Assembly (NCBI GenBank): GCA_964602655.1
Contig: CAZRSF010000001.1
Location: 1 to 64,000, forward strand
Source: Moduliflexus sp964602655
GTDB lineage: Bacteria; Moduliflexota; Moduliflexia; Moduliflexales; Moduliflexaceae
Direction of reading: 5' to 3'
Length of the DNA: 64,000 bases
Within the stretch, counting starts at the first letter, position 1. Every line of letters begins with the position of its first letter. The notes under the pieces are model-generated. The model was not told the origin of the DNA. It saw nothing but the letters and a program-made list of their open reading frames with translations, and ran no database searches. Positions 43,944 through 52,247 of this stretch are shown piece after piece. The position numbers and the translations under genes were made by a program.

Positions 43944-46001
43944 TTATTTATCATCTCTTAAAGCTTGCGGTATCGGCAAAAAGACGCGGAACGTCGTGCG
44001 TCCGGGCTGGCTCTCGAATTCGATGTTGCCCTGATGTTTGTCAATAATCTTTTTGCATATATCGAGGCCGAGGCCGCTCCCTTCGCCTGCGGGTTTGGTG
44101 GTGAAAAACGGCTCGAAAATGCGATCTTTCACATCGTCAGGAATGCCGCTGCCGGAATCGGTGATTTCGACGACAACCCTGCCTTGTAGAGACGCACGGC
44201 CGTGCGTCTCTACAGCGTGCGTCTCTACGGTGTTGACGCTGATTTCTAACCGTCCTTTGCCGCGCATGGCCTGAATCGCGTTGTGAATCAGGTTCGTCCA
44301 GACTTGCACGAGATCGTCGGGATAGCCTAAAATCGGCGGCACGTCGGCGTAGCGTTTGACGACTTCGATGCCGTGTTTCAATTGATTGTGGTACAGCGTC
44401 AGCGCGATGTCGAGGCCGTCGGCGATGTTCGCCATGCTCATGCCGCCGGACATGTCGAGATGGGCGTAGGTCTTCAAGGCGGAAATGACTTTCGTGGCGC
44501 GATTGACCGCCGACATGATATTCTGGCTGTGATGCTGCTGCGCGGCCAGCGCATAACCGGCTCGCAGCAGCGTCATCTCCGCGTCCTGGCGCAGCAGCGG
44601 CAGAAATTCCTCGACCTGCGTATAAATGCCCATATCCACGAGCATGTCGGCCATTTCATCGGCTTGCTCAAGATCGGCAGCCTCCAATTCCTGATGTAAT
44701 GCGCGGCGGAAACGGCGTTCTTCGGCGGTCGTCAGGGATTGTTTTTCCTGTAACGCTCGCGTGATCAGGCTGATAAACAGGGCGTGCTGTTCCGGGTGGA
44801 CATCGCGGAGGGCGACGGGAAGCGTATGCAGCGTATCGTTCAACGCGGCGAGAATATTCCCGGCAGACGCTTTGATCGCGCCAATCGGGGTATTGATTTC
44901 ATGCGCCACATTGGCGACGAGCTTGCCGAGCGCCGCTAATTTTTCGGATTCGACTAAGCGCTTTTGCGTGCGTTGCAGCCGTTCTACCGAGTCTTGCAGA
45001 TCAACAAGCGCATGGCGCGTCTGGTCGGCCAGCCGCGCATTTTCCAGCGACACGGCCACGTGACTGGCGAACGCAAACACGATGGCGGCATCTTCGTCCG
45101 TATAGGGCGTCTCGTCGGCGCGTCCGACCGCCAAGACACCAATCGGGCGATCTTGCACTAACAGCGGCATATTCATCAGAGAACGAATGGCGCGGGTTTC
45201 GCTGGACGCTTTCCAGCGGTCGTCCTGACTGACATCAGGAATGACAATCGGGAGCTTGTCAGTCAATACCTGCGCGTTCAGCGGATATGCATGCGCCGCG
45301 AACGTCAGCGGATGATAGGAATCGCCGCGCTCGCTGCGCCGGACGACGCGCGTCAGTTTCCCTTCGTATTCCAGCATGACGCTGGCAAAATGATAGTTCA
45401 CCACTTTTTGCAGCTCGTCCAGCAGCAAGCCGACGACGCGGCGCGGTTCTAATGTGCTGCTGATAATCGTGGCGGCTTCGCGCAGCGTTTCCGAGACGAT
45501 GCGCCGTTCCTGCTCGCGGCGCAGCGACGCTTTCAATTCATCTTGCGAGGCCCGCAGCGCGTCTTCCGACTGTTTGCGTTCGGTGATGTCATGCAGAATC
45601 AGCAGCCGCCCGATTATGTCATGGCCTTGCGCATCGTAGAGCAGCAACAGCCGGGCATCGTAATAATGACCGGATAACGCGATCTCTGCGTGGAGATCGC
45701 GCGGCGTTTCGATGATCTGCTTCCAGGCCGGATTGTCAGGCGCGACGGCCTCGAACGGCTGTCCGAGCAGTTGCGCGGCAGGCTGACCGAGCGCTTGCGC
45801 GGCAGCGGGATTGATGTCCGCAATTCGGCGCTGATGGTCGAGCGCGATCATGCCGTCAGGCATATTTTCGATGAACTGCGCCCGCGCTGCCGGAATCACG
45901 TCGGGCAGGCGGTCGGAAACCACGCGCGCCGCGATTCCGCGCCGGGCGATTGCGGCGGTCAAGAAGCCAAGACTGCCAAATAATAAGAGAGACCAATTCA
46001 T
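43944..46001 (-). CDS. PAS-GAF histidine kinase (array kinase 3)
   Basis: 685 aa from ATG 46001, chosen for the ribosome site AAGGAAA eight bases upstream; the frame opens at 46028. One N-terminal membrane helix (~4-20), PAS (~45-150, FIENMPDGMIALDHQRRIA), GAF (~160-325, MNMPLLVQDRPIGVLAVG), H-box NVAHEINTPIG (H367), the family-specific insertion, and HATPase_c GEGSGLGLDIC. Residues ~592-606 come from a palindrome and a partial second copy. It lies 56 bases after kinase 4. Confidence 0.92.
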   Translation of the reverse strand: MNWSLLLFGSLGFLTAAIARRGIAARVVSDRLPDVIPAARAQFIENMPDGMIALDHQRRIADINPAAAQALGQPAAQLLGQPFEAVAPDNPAWKQIIETPRDLHAEIALSGHYYDARLLLLYDAQGHDIIGRLLILHDITERKQSEDALRASQDELKASLRREQERRIVSETLREAATIISSTLEPRRVVGLLLDELQKVVNYHFASVMLEYEGKLTRVVRRSERGDSYHPLTFAAHAYPLNAQVLTDKLPIVIPDVSQDDRWKASSETRAIRSLMNMPLLVQDRPIGVLAVGRADETPYTDEDAAIVFAFASHVAVSLENARLADQTRHALVDLQDSVERLQRTQKRLVESEKLAALGKLVANVAHEINTPIGAIKASAGNILAALNDTLHTLPVALRDVHPEQHALFISLITRALQEKQSLTTAEERRFRRALHQELEAADLEQADEMADMLVDMGIYTQVEEFLPLLRQDAEMTLLRAGYALAAQQHHSQNIMSAVNRATKVISALKTYAHLDMSGGMSMANIADGLDIALTLYHNQLKHGIEVVKRYADVPPILGYPDDLVQVWTNLIHNAIQAMRGKGRLEISVNTVETHAVETHGRASLQGRVVVEITDSGSGIPDDVKDRIFEPFFTTKPAGEGSGLGLDICKKIIDKHQGNIEFESQPGRTTFRVFLPIPQALRDDK
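44186..44228. repeat. In-frame palindrome plus half copy in array kinase 3
   Basis: A perfect 28-base palindrome (44186-44213) identical to that in kinase 2, followed at 44214-44228 by an extra half-site AGCGTGCGTCTCTAC. It reads as a duplicated AVETHGRASLQ-type peptide. Confidence 0.92.
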
Positions 46002-46057
46002 GCGGTTATTTCCTTTTTGTAATAGCAATTGTGTTCGAATCGATCATAAATTCAGTC

Positions 46058-48067
46058 TCACGCGCTCCCTGCTGAGTGATTCGGCAGATAGACGCGGAAT
46101 GTCGTGCGCCCTGGCTCGCTCTCGACTTCGATAGCGCCGTGATGTTTTCGAACGATTCGTTTGCAGATGTCCAATCCCAATCCGCTCCCTTCGCTATTCG
46201 CTTTGGTCGTGAAGAATGGCTCGAAGATGCGCGCCTTGATGTCGTCGGGAATGCCGGGACCGGAGTCGGTGATTTCGACGATGACGTCAGACCCACCCCT
46301 TGCCCCTCCCAGGAGGGGAATTGACGGATTCCCCTCCTGGGAGGGGCAAGGGGTGGGTTGTCGTTGTGAAATCGAAATTTCCAGCCGACCTTTTCCGTTC
46401 ATCGCCTGAATCGCGTTATGAATCAGGTTCGTCCAGATTTGCATGAGTTCGTCGGGATAACATGCGATCTCCTCCACCGGCTCATATTGCCGCACGACCT
46501 CGATGCCATGTTTGATCTCATAGTGGTACAACGTCAACACGGTCTCGATGCCTTCGCGCACATCGGCCAGGCGCGGTTCTTCGCGATAATCGGAATGCGC
46601 GTAATTTTTCAAGGCTTTGATGATGTGCGAGACGCGGTCGATCCCGGTGGACATGGTCTGCGAGCGCTCTTGCAGCCCGGACAATTGGTAGGCCATATCC
46701 AGAATTGCGTCGGCGCGCGGGGAGCGCAGCAGTTCCAAGTAGGGCGTCACGTCTTGCGTGATGCCCATATCTACGAAGAACCCCGCTAAATGGCTTTTTT
46801 CCGCGAGATTCGCCTGTTGCAGCATCTCGGTGATATGCTGCCGCGCCTGTCGCCGTTCTTTGCCGCTCAGCGTCGCGCCAGACATGTTGGCCTGTCGAAC
46901 GAAGGCGAAAAATGGCGGACGTAATGCGGTCGGAAGCGTGTCGAAAAACTCCGGGAACCGTTCAAGGGTCTGCTTGAGCGTTTTGGCGATGTCCCCGACC
47001 GATGAGCGCAGCGCGCCGAGCGGCGTATTGATTTCATGAGCAATTCCGGCCATCAACTCGCCTAAGACGGCCATTTTTTCCGCTTGCAGCAAACGATATT
47101 GCGTAGTTTTGAGTTCGTTGACCGAGCGCGTCAATTCGTCGTTTTTTTGGCGCATGCGTTCGCGCAATTGTTGTTCCGCCTGATGCAATTCGTCGCGCAG
47201 AATTGCGCCGACAATGGATTCGGCGACGGTTTCGGCGATATTGATGTCGGTTGACGTAAATTCCTGATCCGCGCGGTCGGTTTCGATAAACAACACGCCG
47301 AATAACTCCCCATCGGAACAGATCGGCGTCACCATCACGCGCTCCTCCCCTGTGCTCGGAACGGAGCGCTGGCGCAGCGCGTCCAACACGCGCGAGGCTT
47401 CCTGGAGCGAGACGACAGTGGTTTGACACATCTGGACATTCTGACAGACGGGACAGGTGGGGTCGAACGTGATCATCGCGCCGGAAAGCACGGGCGCGGC
47501 CTGATGCTCGGCATACGACGCCGCGATATACATTTCGGTGTTGTGTGGGCGATTCAGCAGGCCGATGCTGGTGCGGTAATTCTGAAACAATTCGGTGATG
47601 GCATGACACGCTAAGTCTAAGGAGGTCTGAATATCGCGCGATTGTCCGGCGGCCTGGGTAATCATGTTCAGCGTTGCGAGTTCCTGCACGCGCTTTTCCA
47701 ACTCCTGATTCACCTTTCGCGCGGCCTGTTCCGTTTTTTTGCGGCTTTCCAATTTCTCCATCACGCCGTGAAATGTCAGGTATTGCAAGCGCGCGACAAG
47801 ATAGACGAAGACCGCGCCAAAGAAAAAGACCACGCCGGTCACAATCGCCATCCACGAAAGCTGATTACCGAGAACCAACGCCAGCGCGCCGCCATAGCCG
47901 CCTAAAAAAAAGACCATCAGCCAGAACAGGCGCTGCCAGTGGATCAATAACGCATTCTCCTTGAGCAAATGCAAGATATGCCTGGTACGGAGAATCGAGA
48001 GAAAGAGGATGAACGCGCCTCCAAAAATCAGCGCGGCAATACCGAGTCGCTCAATCGTGATATTCAT
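46058..48067 (-). CDS. Membrane GAF histidine kinase with Cys motif (array kinase 4)
   Basis: 669 aa. Three membrane helices (~7-25, ~45-68, ~72-95), a coiled coil, then a GAF domain (~120-290) carrying DPTCPVCQNVQMCQT, a CxxCx5C pattern that could hold a metal or redox centre. H-box GIAHEINTPLG (H344), the family insertion and HATPase_c with SEGSGLGLDIC. Residues ~571-593 come from a 68-base palindrome. Ribosome site AAGGAG. First gene of the four-kinase array in transcription order. Confidence 0.92.
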   Translation of the reverse strand: MNITIERLGIAALIFGGAFILFLSILRTRHILHLLKENALLIHWQRLFWLMVFFLGGYGGALALVLGNQLSWMAIVTGVVFFFGAVFVYLVARLQYLTFHGVMEKLESRKKTEQAARKVNQELEKRVQELATLNMITQAAGQSRDIQTSLDLACHAITELFQNYRTSIGLLNRPHNTEMYIAASYAEHQAAPVLSGAMITFDPTCPVCQNVQMCQTTVVSLQEASRVLDALRQRSVPSTGEERVMVTPICSDGELFGVLFIETDRADQEFTSTDINIAETVAESIVGAILRDELHQAEQQLRERMRQKNDELTRSVNELKTTQYRLLQAEKMAVLGELMAGIAHEINTPLGALRSSVGDIAKTLKQTLERFPEFFDTLPTALRPPFFAFVRQANMSGATLSGKERRQARQHITEMLQQANLAEKSHLAGFFVDMGITQDVTPYLELLRSPRADAILDMAYQLSGLQERSQTMSTGIDRVSHIIKALKNYAHSDYREEPRLADVREGIETVLTLYHYEIKHGIEVVRQYEPVEEIACYPDELMQIWTNLIHNAIQAMNGKGRLEISISQRQPTPCPSQEGNPSIPLLGGARGGSDVIVEITDSGPGIPDDIKARIFEPFFTTKANSEGSGLGLDICKRIVRKHHGAIEVESEPGRTTFRVYLPNHSAGSA
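46291..46358. repeat. In-frame 31-bp-arm palindrome in array kinase 4
   Basis: Arms 46291-46321 and 46328-46358 are perfect reverse complements, each with CCCCTCCCAGGAGGGG inside; spacer TGACGG. Encodes TPCPSQEGN and IPLLGGARGG in the kinase frame. Half copies occur at 49651-49680 (pbpC), 43691-43706 and, degenerate, near 30880. Confidence 0.94.
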
Positions 48068-48126
48068 GTGTGTTCTCCTTTGTAGGTTGTGGCTTCTCCA
48101 ATCAGCGTCAACAATGACTCAATGCG

Positions 48127-50583
48127 CTATTTCACGATAAATACCGTAATTTCCTCGCTGCGGACGATTTCCCCCTGTTGTTCGCCTTCGGCGTAAATGC
48201 GATGCGTTCCGGGGGCGATTTGCCACGCAGATCGGAATGGCGGCGCAACCGACGCCCATGCCTGCTCGTCTATGTACCAGGTCACGCGCTCGACGTCGGG
48301 CGGCGCGATAGCGGCAAGCTGCACGGTCTGAAACTCCCGCCGCAGAATCGGATCGAGCGCGTACACATCGCCATGATTCGGATGCGCGATCCGAATCGTC
48401 GCCGACTCGTCTTGCGAATGCGAAGACGCACGCGTCGGCGGATCGGGATAGCCCATTTCATGCGCCCAACTCTGGTACAATGGCGGAAATTGAACGAAGA
48501 CTTTTTTGACGGCGTTCGGCGCGTCTGGCTGCGTCAATAGCCCGTCATCCGCATCCACCCAGATGGCGCGGTGCATGTCGCAGGATTCGGTCGGCGCGTT
48601 CTCCTGAAAAAATATCTCATCCATGCCGTGCGGGCAATCTTCCTGCGCAAGCTTCCCGGAAAGCGGGCAAATCCGGCGCGTCGCCAGTCCCTCTGGCAGC
48701 GGTTCGAGCCAGTTCGGCGGATTGTAATGGCGATACAACGCCAACATGACATCGCGATAAATCGGCGCGGCGCCGGTAATGCCGGAGACTTTGCGCATCG
48801 GCGTGCCATCGAAATTCCCCACCCAGACGCCGACCGTGTAATCGTGAGTAAAGCCGACCGTCCAGTTATCGCGATAATCTTTCGACGTGCCGGTTTTCAC
48901 GGCGGTGACGAACGGCAAGCCTAATGGCGTATCTTCGCCGAACGCTCGCACAGCGGCTTGCCGATCCGCTAAAATATGCGCGATCAGATAGGACGAACGC
49001 GGCGCGAACGCCTGCATTGAAGGCGCAACCGGATCGTCTATGCGCGAACGCGCTTGCAGCGTTTTACCGCCTCGCGCCAGCATCGCGTAAGCGGTCGTCA
49101 ATTCCAGCAGCGTCACTTCGCCGTTGCCGAGCGTCAAACCGGGGCCGTAAAATGACGGCAGTTCTTTCAGGCTGACAAACCCGTATTGATGCAAGCGGCG
49201 GTATAGCGTTTCGACGCCGACGTCTTCCGCTAAACGCGCCGCAGGCAGGTTATACGAGCAGGCGAGCGCTTCCCGCAGGCGTACCGGGCCGTGAAATTTG
49301 CGGTCATAATTCTCCGGCACGAACGCGCGCGGCGCATTCGGAAAATCCTTGATGTCCGGCAGCAGCGTCGCGGGCGTGTAATTGCGCTCTAACGCCAATT
49401 GATAGGTGAACGGCTTTAATGTCGAACCGGGCTGACGCAGTGCTAACACGCCGTTGACCTGCCCGGAAATCGTGTCGTCGAAATAATCTTTCGAGCCGAC
49501 ATATGCCAGAATGTCGCCGGTGTCATTGTTCAGCACAAGCACGGCGGCGTTCGTGACATGATAATCTTTTAACTCATCAAGCCGCCGCGTGACAATCTCT
49601 TCAACCTGCTGTTGCAGATAATAATCGAGCGTCGTCTTGATTTGCTCGTTTTCCCCTCCTGGGAGGGGCAGGGGTGGGTTCTGATCCTCGTTCCACGCTC
49701 CGCGTGGAATGCCAGCCTCGGACGCTCTGCGTCCATCTCGACGCGGAGCATCGGAAACGCCCATTCCACGCGGAGCGTGGAACGAGAGATTCAGCGCGTC
49801 GCAGAAATGCGAGGCTTTGAAATGGATATTTTTTGAGATGATGCGCAGCGTTTCGCGGCTGGCAAGCTGAAACTCATCTTCCTGAATCGCGCCGCGAGCC
49901 TGTAATTGTTTCAATAAGCGTTGTTGCCGCTGCATGGCGCGTTCCGGCGCTCGATACGGGTTGAATTTCGACGGCGCTTGGATCAGACCGACGAGAAATA
50001 CGCTTTCGGCGAGCGACAAATGCGCGGCGGGCTTGCCGAAATAAAGGCGCGAGGCGGCTTCGATGCCGAACGCCTGATTCGAAAAGCTGACGCGATTGAG
50101 GTATTGCGTCAAAATCGCCTGTTTGGAGAGATGCCGCTCGACCCGCAGCGCGAACAGCATTTCGCGGCATTTGCCCCAAATCGAACGCGGAAAACCGACC
50201 TGCTGCTTGACAAGCTGCTGCGTAATTGTGGACGCGCCCGACACCACGCGCCCGGTCACGAAATTTTGAAACATCGCGCGGCCTAACGCCAATACATCCA
50301 CGCCGGGATGCGAAAAAAAACGTCGATCTTCGACTGCCACGACTGCCCGCCTGACATTGTCCGGCAGTTCGTCGAACACCAGCCATGTCGTCCGTCCTCC
50401 AGCCGCTGATAAGGTTTCCCGCAGCAACATGCCGTTCCGATCCGTGATTTTGATTGACACGTCATTCTGGATTGCAAAGAGGTTTTTCGGCAGCGGCAGA
50501 CCGAGATACCCGACGACCGCGCAGAAGAGTAAGATGCAGACTGCGCCCGTCGCCCATCCGATTTTTTTGAGGCGTGATTTCAT
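48127..50583 (-). CDS. pbpC: Penicillin-binding protein 1C (bifunctional)
   Basis: 818 aa from ATG 50583 (GGGAGA upstream); the longer frame from 50682 is leader. One membrane anchor (~10-32). Glycosyltransferase: VVAVEDRRFFSHPG with catalytic E85, and GASTITQQLVKQ. Transpeptidase: STLKPF with S387, later KTGTSKDYRDNW. The C-terminal ~90 residues are the PBP1C-type beta domain (BiPBP_C). It builds peptidoglycan in the periplasm. Residues ~267-312 are encoded by inserted repeats between the two catalytic domains. No alpha-2-macroglobulin gene, the usual neighbour, is present. Confidence 0.94.
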   Translation of the reverse strand: MKSRLKKIGWATGAVCILLFCAVVGYLGLPLPKNLFAIQNDVSIKITDRNGMLLRETLSAAGGRTTWLVFDELPDNVRRAVVAVEDRRFFSHPGVDVLALGRAMFQNFVTGRVVSGASTITQQLVKQQVGFPRSIWGKCREMLFALRVERHLSKQAILTQYLNRVSFSNQAFGIEAASRLYFGKPAAHLSLAESVFLVGLIQAPSKFNPYRAPERAMQRQQRLLKQLQARGAIQEDEFQLASRETLRIISKNIHFKASHFCDALNLSFHAPRGMGVSDAPRRDGRRASEAGIPRGAWNEDQNPPLPLPGGENEQIKTTLDYYLQQQVEEIVTRRLDELKDYHVTNAAVLVLNNDTGDILAYVGSKDYFDDTISGQVNGVLALRQPGSTLKPFTYQLALERNYTPATLLPDIKDFPNAPRAFVPENYDRKFHGPVRLREALACSYNLPAARLAEDVGVETLYRRLHQYGFVSLKELPSFYGPGLTLGNGEVTLLELTTAYAMLARGGKTLQARSRIDDPVAPSMQAFAPRSSYLIAHILADRQAAVRAFGEDTPLGLPFVTAVKTGTSKDYRDNWTVGFTHDYTVGVWVGNFDGTPMRKVSGITGAAPIYRDVMLALYRHYNPPNWLEPLPEGLATRRICPLSGKLAQEDCPHGMDEIFFQENAPTESCDMHRAIWVDADDGLLTQPDAPNAVKKVFVQFPPLYQSWAHEMGYPDPPTRASSHSQDESATIRIAHPNHGDVYALDPILRREFQTVQLAAIAPPDVERVTWYIDEQAWASVAPPFRSAWQIAPGTHRIYAEGEQQGEIVRSEEITVFIVK
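49651..49786. repeat. In-frame composite palindrome in pbpC
   Basis: A half copy of the CCCCTCC family (49651-49680) is followed by perfect 24-base arms (49687-49710 and 49763-49786; core TTCCACGCTCCGCGTGGAA) enclosing a GACGCTCTGCGTC/GACGCGGAGCATC pair. It encodes a Pro/Arg-rich linker (PPLPLPGGE) and keeps the frame open. Confidence 0.9.
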
Positions 50584-50808
50584 CACATCTCCCTTGAAAA
50601 TAGACTTTTTATGCGTTGCCGTGTAGAGCGAAACTTCAGTTTCGACCGCCACGAATAATTCCTTTCGAACAAAGGATGTCATCTTCCGCGTTCCGCGTCA
50701 ATAAGAATTTGACAAAAGACATCTTTCTTTTTTATTGACGGCAGAATCGAATTTTGTAACTATTATCATAAGGGATGGGGAAAATGATTCTTGTTGGATC
50801 GTAAAAAA

Positions 50809-50841
50809 AGCTGTCAGACATCTTCGAACTGCCTGACAGCT
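50809..50841. repeat. Palindrome upstream of ydjM-like gene
   Basis: AGCTGTCAG (50809-50817) and CTGACAGCT (50833-50841) with a 15-base loop. Same GCTGTCAGACA family as 38053 and the core of 61850. Confidence 0.8.
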
Positions 50842-50867
50842 GAATGAAATTTGGAGAAACACTGATG

Positions 50868-51542
50868 GCCGCATTTCGAACCCATATCACTGCTGGCTTG
50901 ATTGTCGGGTATGCTGCCGGGGCGTTTGCCGTGCTGACGCGCTGGGCAGTCGCACCGCTGACGCCATTCGCCATATTCGCCGCCGGATGTATCGGCGCGT
51001 TTTTGCCTGATATAGATAGCGATTCCGGTAAACCATTCAGCATGGTGTTTGGTCTGCTTGCTATGATAGGGGGCAGCTTGTTATTTCTACATATCTTGAG
51101 CCAGCCGCCGCTCCCCTGGTATCTTTGGATCGGCTTTCCGCCGTTGGGTGCGTTAGTCATTCGCTACGGCGTCGGCAATCTTTTTCGGAAATACACCGTG
51201 CATCGCGGCATTTTTCATTCGATTCCGGCGGCGCTGATTGCTACGCTGACCGCGCCGCTGGTGTTGCGGTCATTTCAGATGAATGAACGCGACCTGTTTG
51301 CGATTGCTGCCAGCATCGGCCTCGGTTATTTGAGTCATCTGATTCTCGATGAAGTCTATGCGTTCGTCAATTTCGAAGGGCTGAAAATCAAGCCGAAAAA
51401 GTCGTTCGGCACGGCCTTGAGTTTCGCCGAAGAGTCGAAAGCTGTGACGGTGATAGCGTATGTCATTTTAGCGGCGCTGGCGATAATTCAATGGAACTGG
51501 CTGCTCGCCGTCTGGCAGGATGCGCGGCTGATGCTGGAATAA
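50868..51542 (+). CDS. YdjM-family inner-membrane metal-dependent hydrolase
   Basis: 224 aa from ATG 50868 (GGAG nine bases upstream; ATG 50844 would include the ribosome site). Conserved motifs of the DUF457/YdjM family: RTHITAG, FLPDIDSD, HRGIFHS and SHLILDE, giving a His/Asp metal site, with about five membrane helices. Founding members are implicated in the LexA regulon or in membrane phospholipid handling, but the substrate is unknown. Confidence 0.88.
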   Translation, partial: AAFRTHITAGLIVGYAAGAFAVLTRWAVAPLTPFAIFAAGCIGAFLPDIDSDSGKPFSMVFGLLAMIGGSLLFLHILSQPPLPWYLWIGFPPLGALVIRYGVGNLFRKYTVHRGIFHSIPAALIATLTAPLVLRSFQMNERDLFAIAASIGLGYLSHLILDEVYAFVNFEGLKIKPKKSFGTALSFAEESKAVTVIAYVILAALAIIQWNWLLAVWQDARLMLE

Positions 51543-51562
51543 TACTGATGCGGGAGGATATG

Positions 51563-51853
51563 ATGATGAAAACATATAGCACGATATTGATTGAAAAAAG
51601 TGCGTTGTCGAGCATTCAAGAGAGTCTTGCGCTGGGCAAACATATTTTAGAACAAAAATTGACGACTTATCAACGCCGTTTGCGCGAGTTCGAAGCGACA
51701 TTCAAGTTTGACACGTCAACGTTTGCTGAACGATTCGAAAATGGCGAATTAGGTGATGATAAGGTCTGGTTTGTCTGGGATCATGCGCGGAGCGCCGCTG
51801 CCGTGTTAGAAAAGAAATTGCATGATCTGGAAACTGTCCGCTATGAAGCTTGA
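51563..51853 (+). CDS. Coiled-coil partner of TumE-like gene (copy 2)
   Basis: About 96 aa. Three ATGs (51560, 51563, 51566) follow GGGAGGA, so the exact start is uncertain. Helical, with KLTTYQRRLREFEATFKFD then an acidic-aromatic part DDKVWFVWDHARSAA. It is placed like 33972-34247 before a TumE-like gene, and overlaps it. Probable antitoxin, unrecognised by fold. Confidence 0.65.
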   Translation: MMKTYSTILIEKSALSSIQESLALGKHILEQKLTTYQRRLREFEATFKFDTSTFAERFENGELGDDKVWFVWDHARSAAAVLEKKLHDLETVRYEA

Positions 51854-52211
51854 AAACCGGCTTAAACAGATTGAAATCGCGATCAAACAAGCCGATTGGT
51901 TCAGCGTTGATTCTTATGTCAATTATGAGACGGATTTTGCTGTTGGAGCATCGCTTATTGAGGGAAAAATCGCCTTTTCGAATGGAAATATCTTGGAATT
52001 TGTCGAATCAATAACGGCAGAGCGGTTGAAGTACCGTTATCAGTATATGAACGCTGACGGCACGATGGTTTTTCGATATGATAACGCGCCGCATCACCGC
52101 AACCTTGCAACTTTTCCGCATCATAAGCATGTTGGCGAACATGTGATTGAAAGCGAAGAACCGACGTTGCGGGTAGTGATAGAAGAAATTATTGATTTAC
52201 TGACAACGTAG
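51843..52211 (+). CDS. TumE-family toxin-like protein (DUF6516), copy 2
   Basis: About 122 aa from ATG 51843 (51822 possible). Motifs LKYRYQY, MVFRYDNAPHHRNLATFPHH and KH match TumE/DUF6516; the C-terminal helix VVIEEIIDLL matches copy 1. It overlaps the partner gene. It lies between a membrane hydrolase and a housekeeping-type dehydrogenase with no other mobile marker. Confidence 0.76.
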   Translation: MKLENRLKQIEIAIKQADWFSVDSYVNYETDFAVGASLIEGKIAFSNGNILEFVESITAERLKYRYQYMNADGTMVFRYDNAPHHRNLATFPHHKHVGEHVIESEEPTLRVVIEEIIDLLTT

Positions 52212-52247
52212 ATATATTGTAAAATATCAAAAAATAGGAGAAATTAC

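Noticed and set aside
46291..46358. TPCPSQEGN / IPLLGGARGG peptide as a functional motif of kinase 4
   Set aside because: It is simply the translation of a palindromic repeat; the same DNA occurs elsewhere outside and inside unrelated genes.
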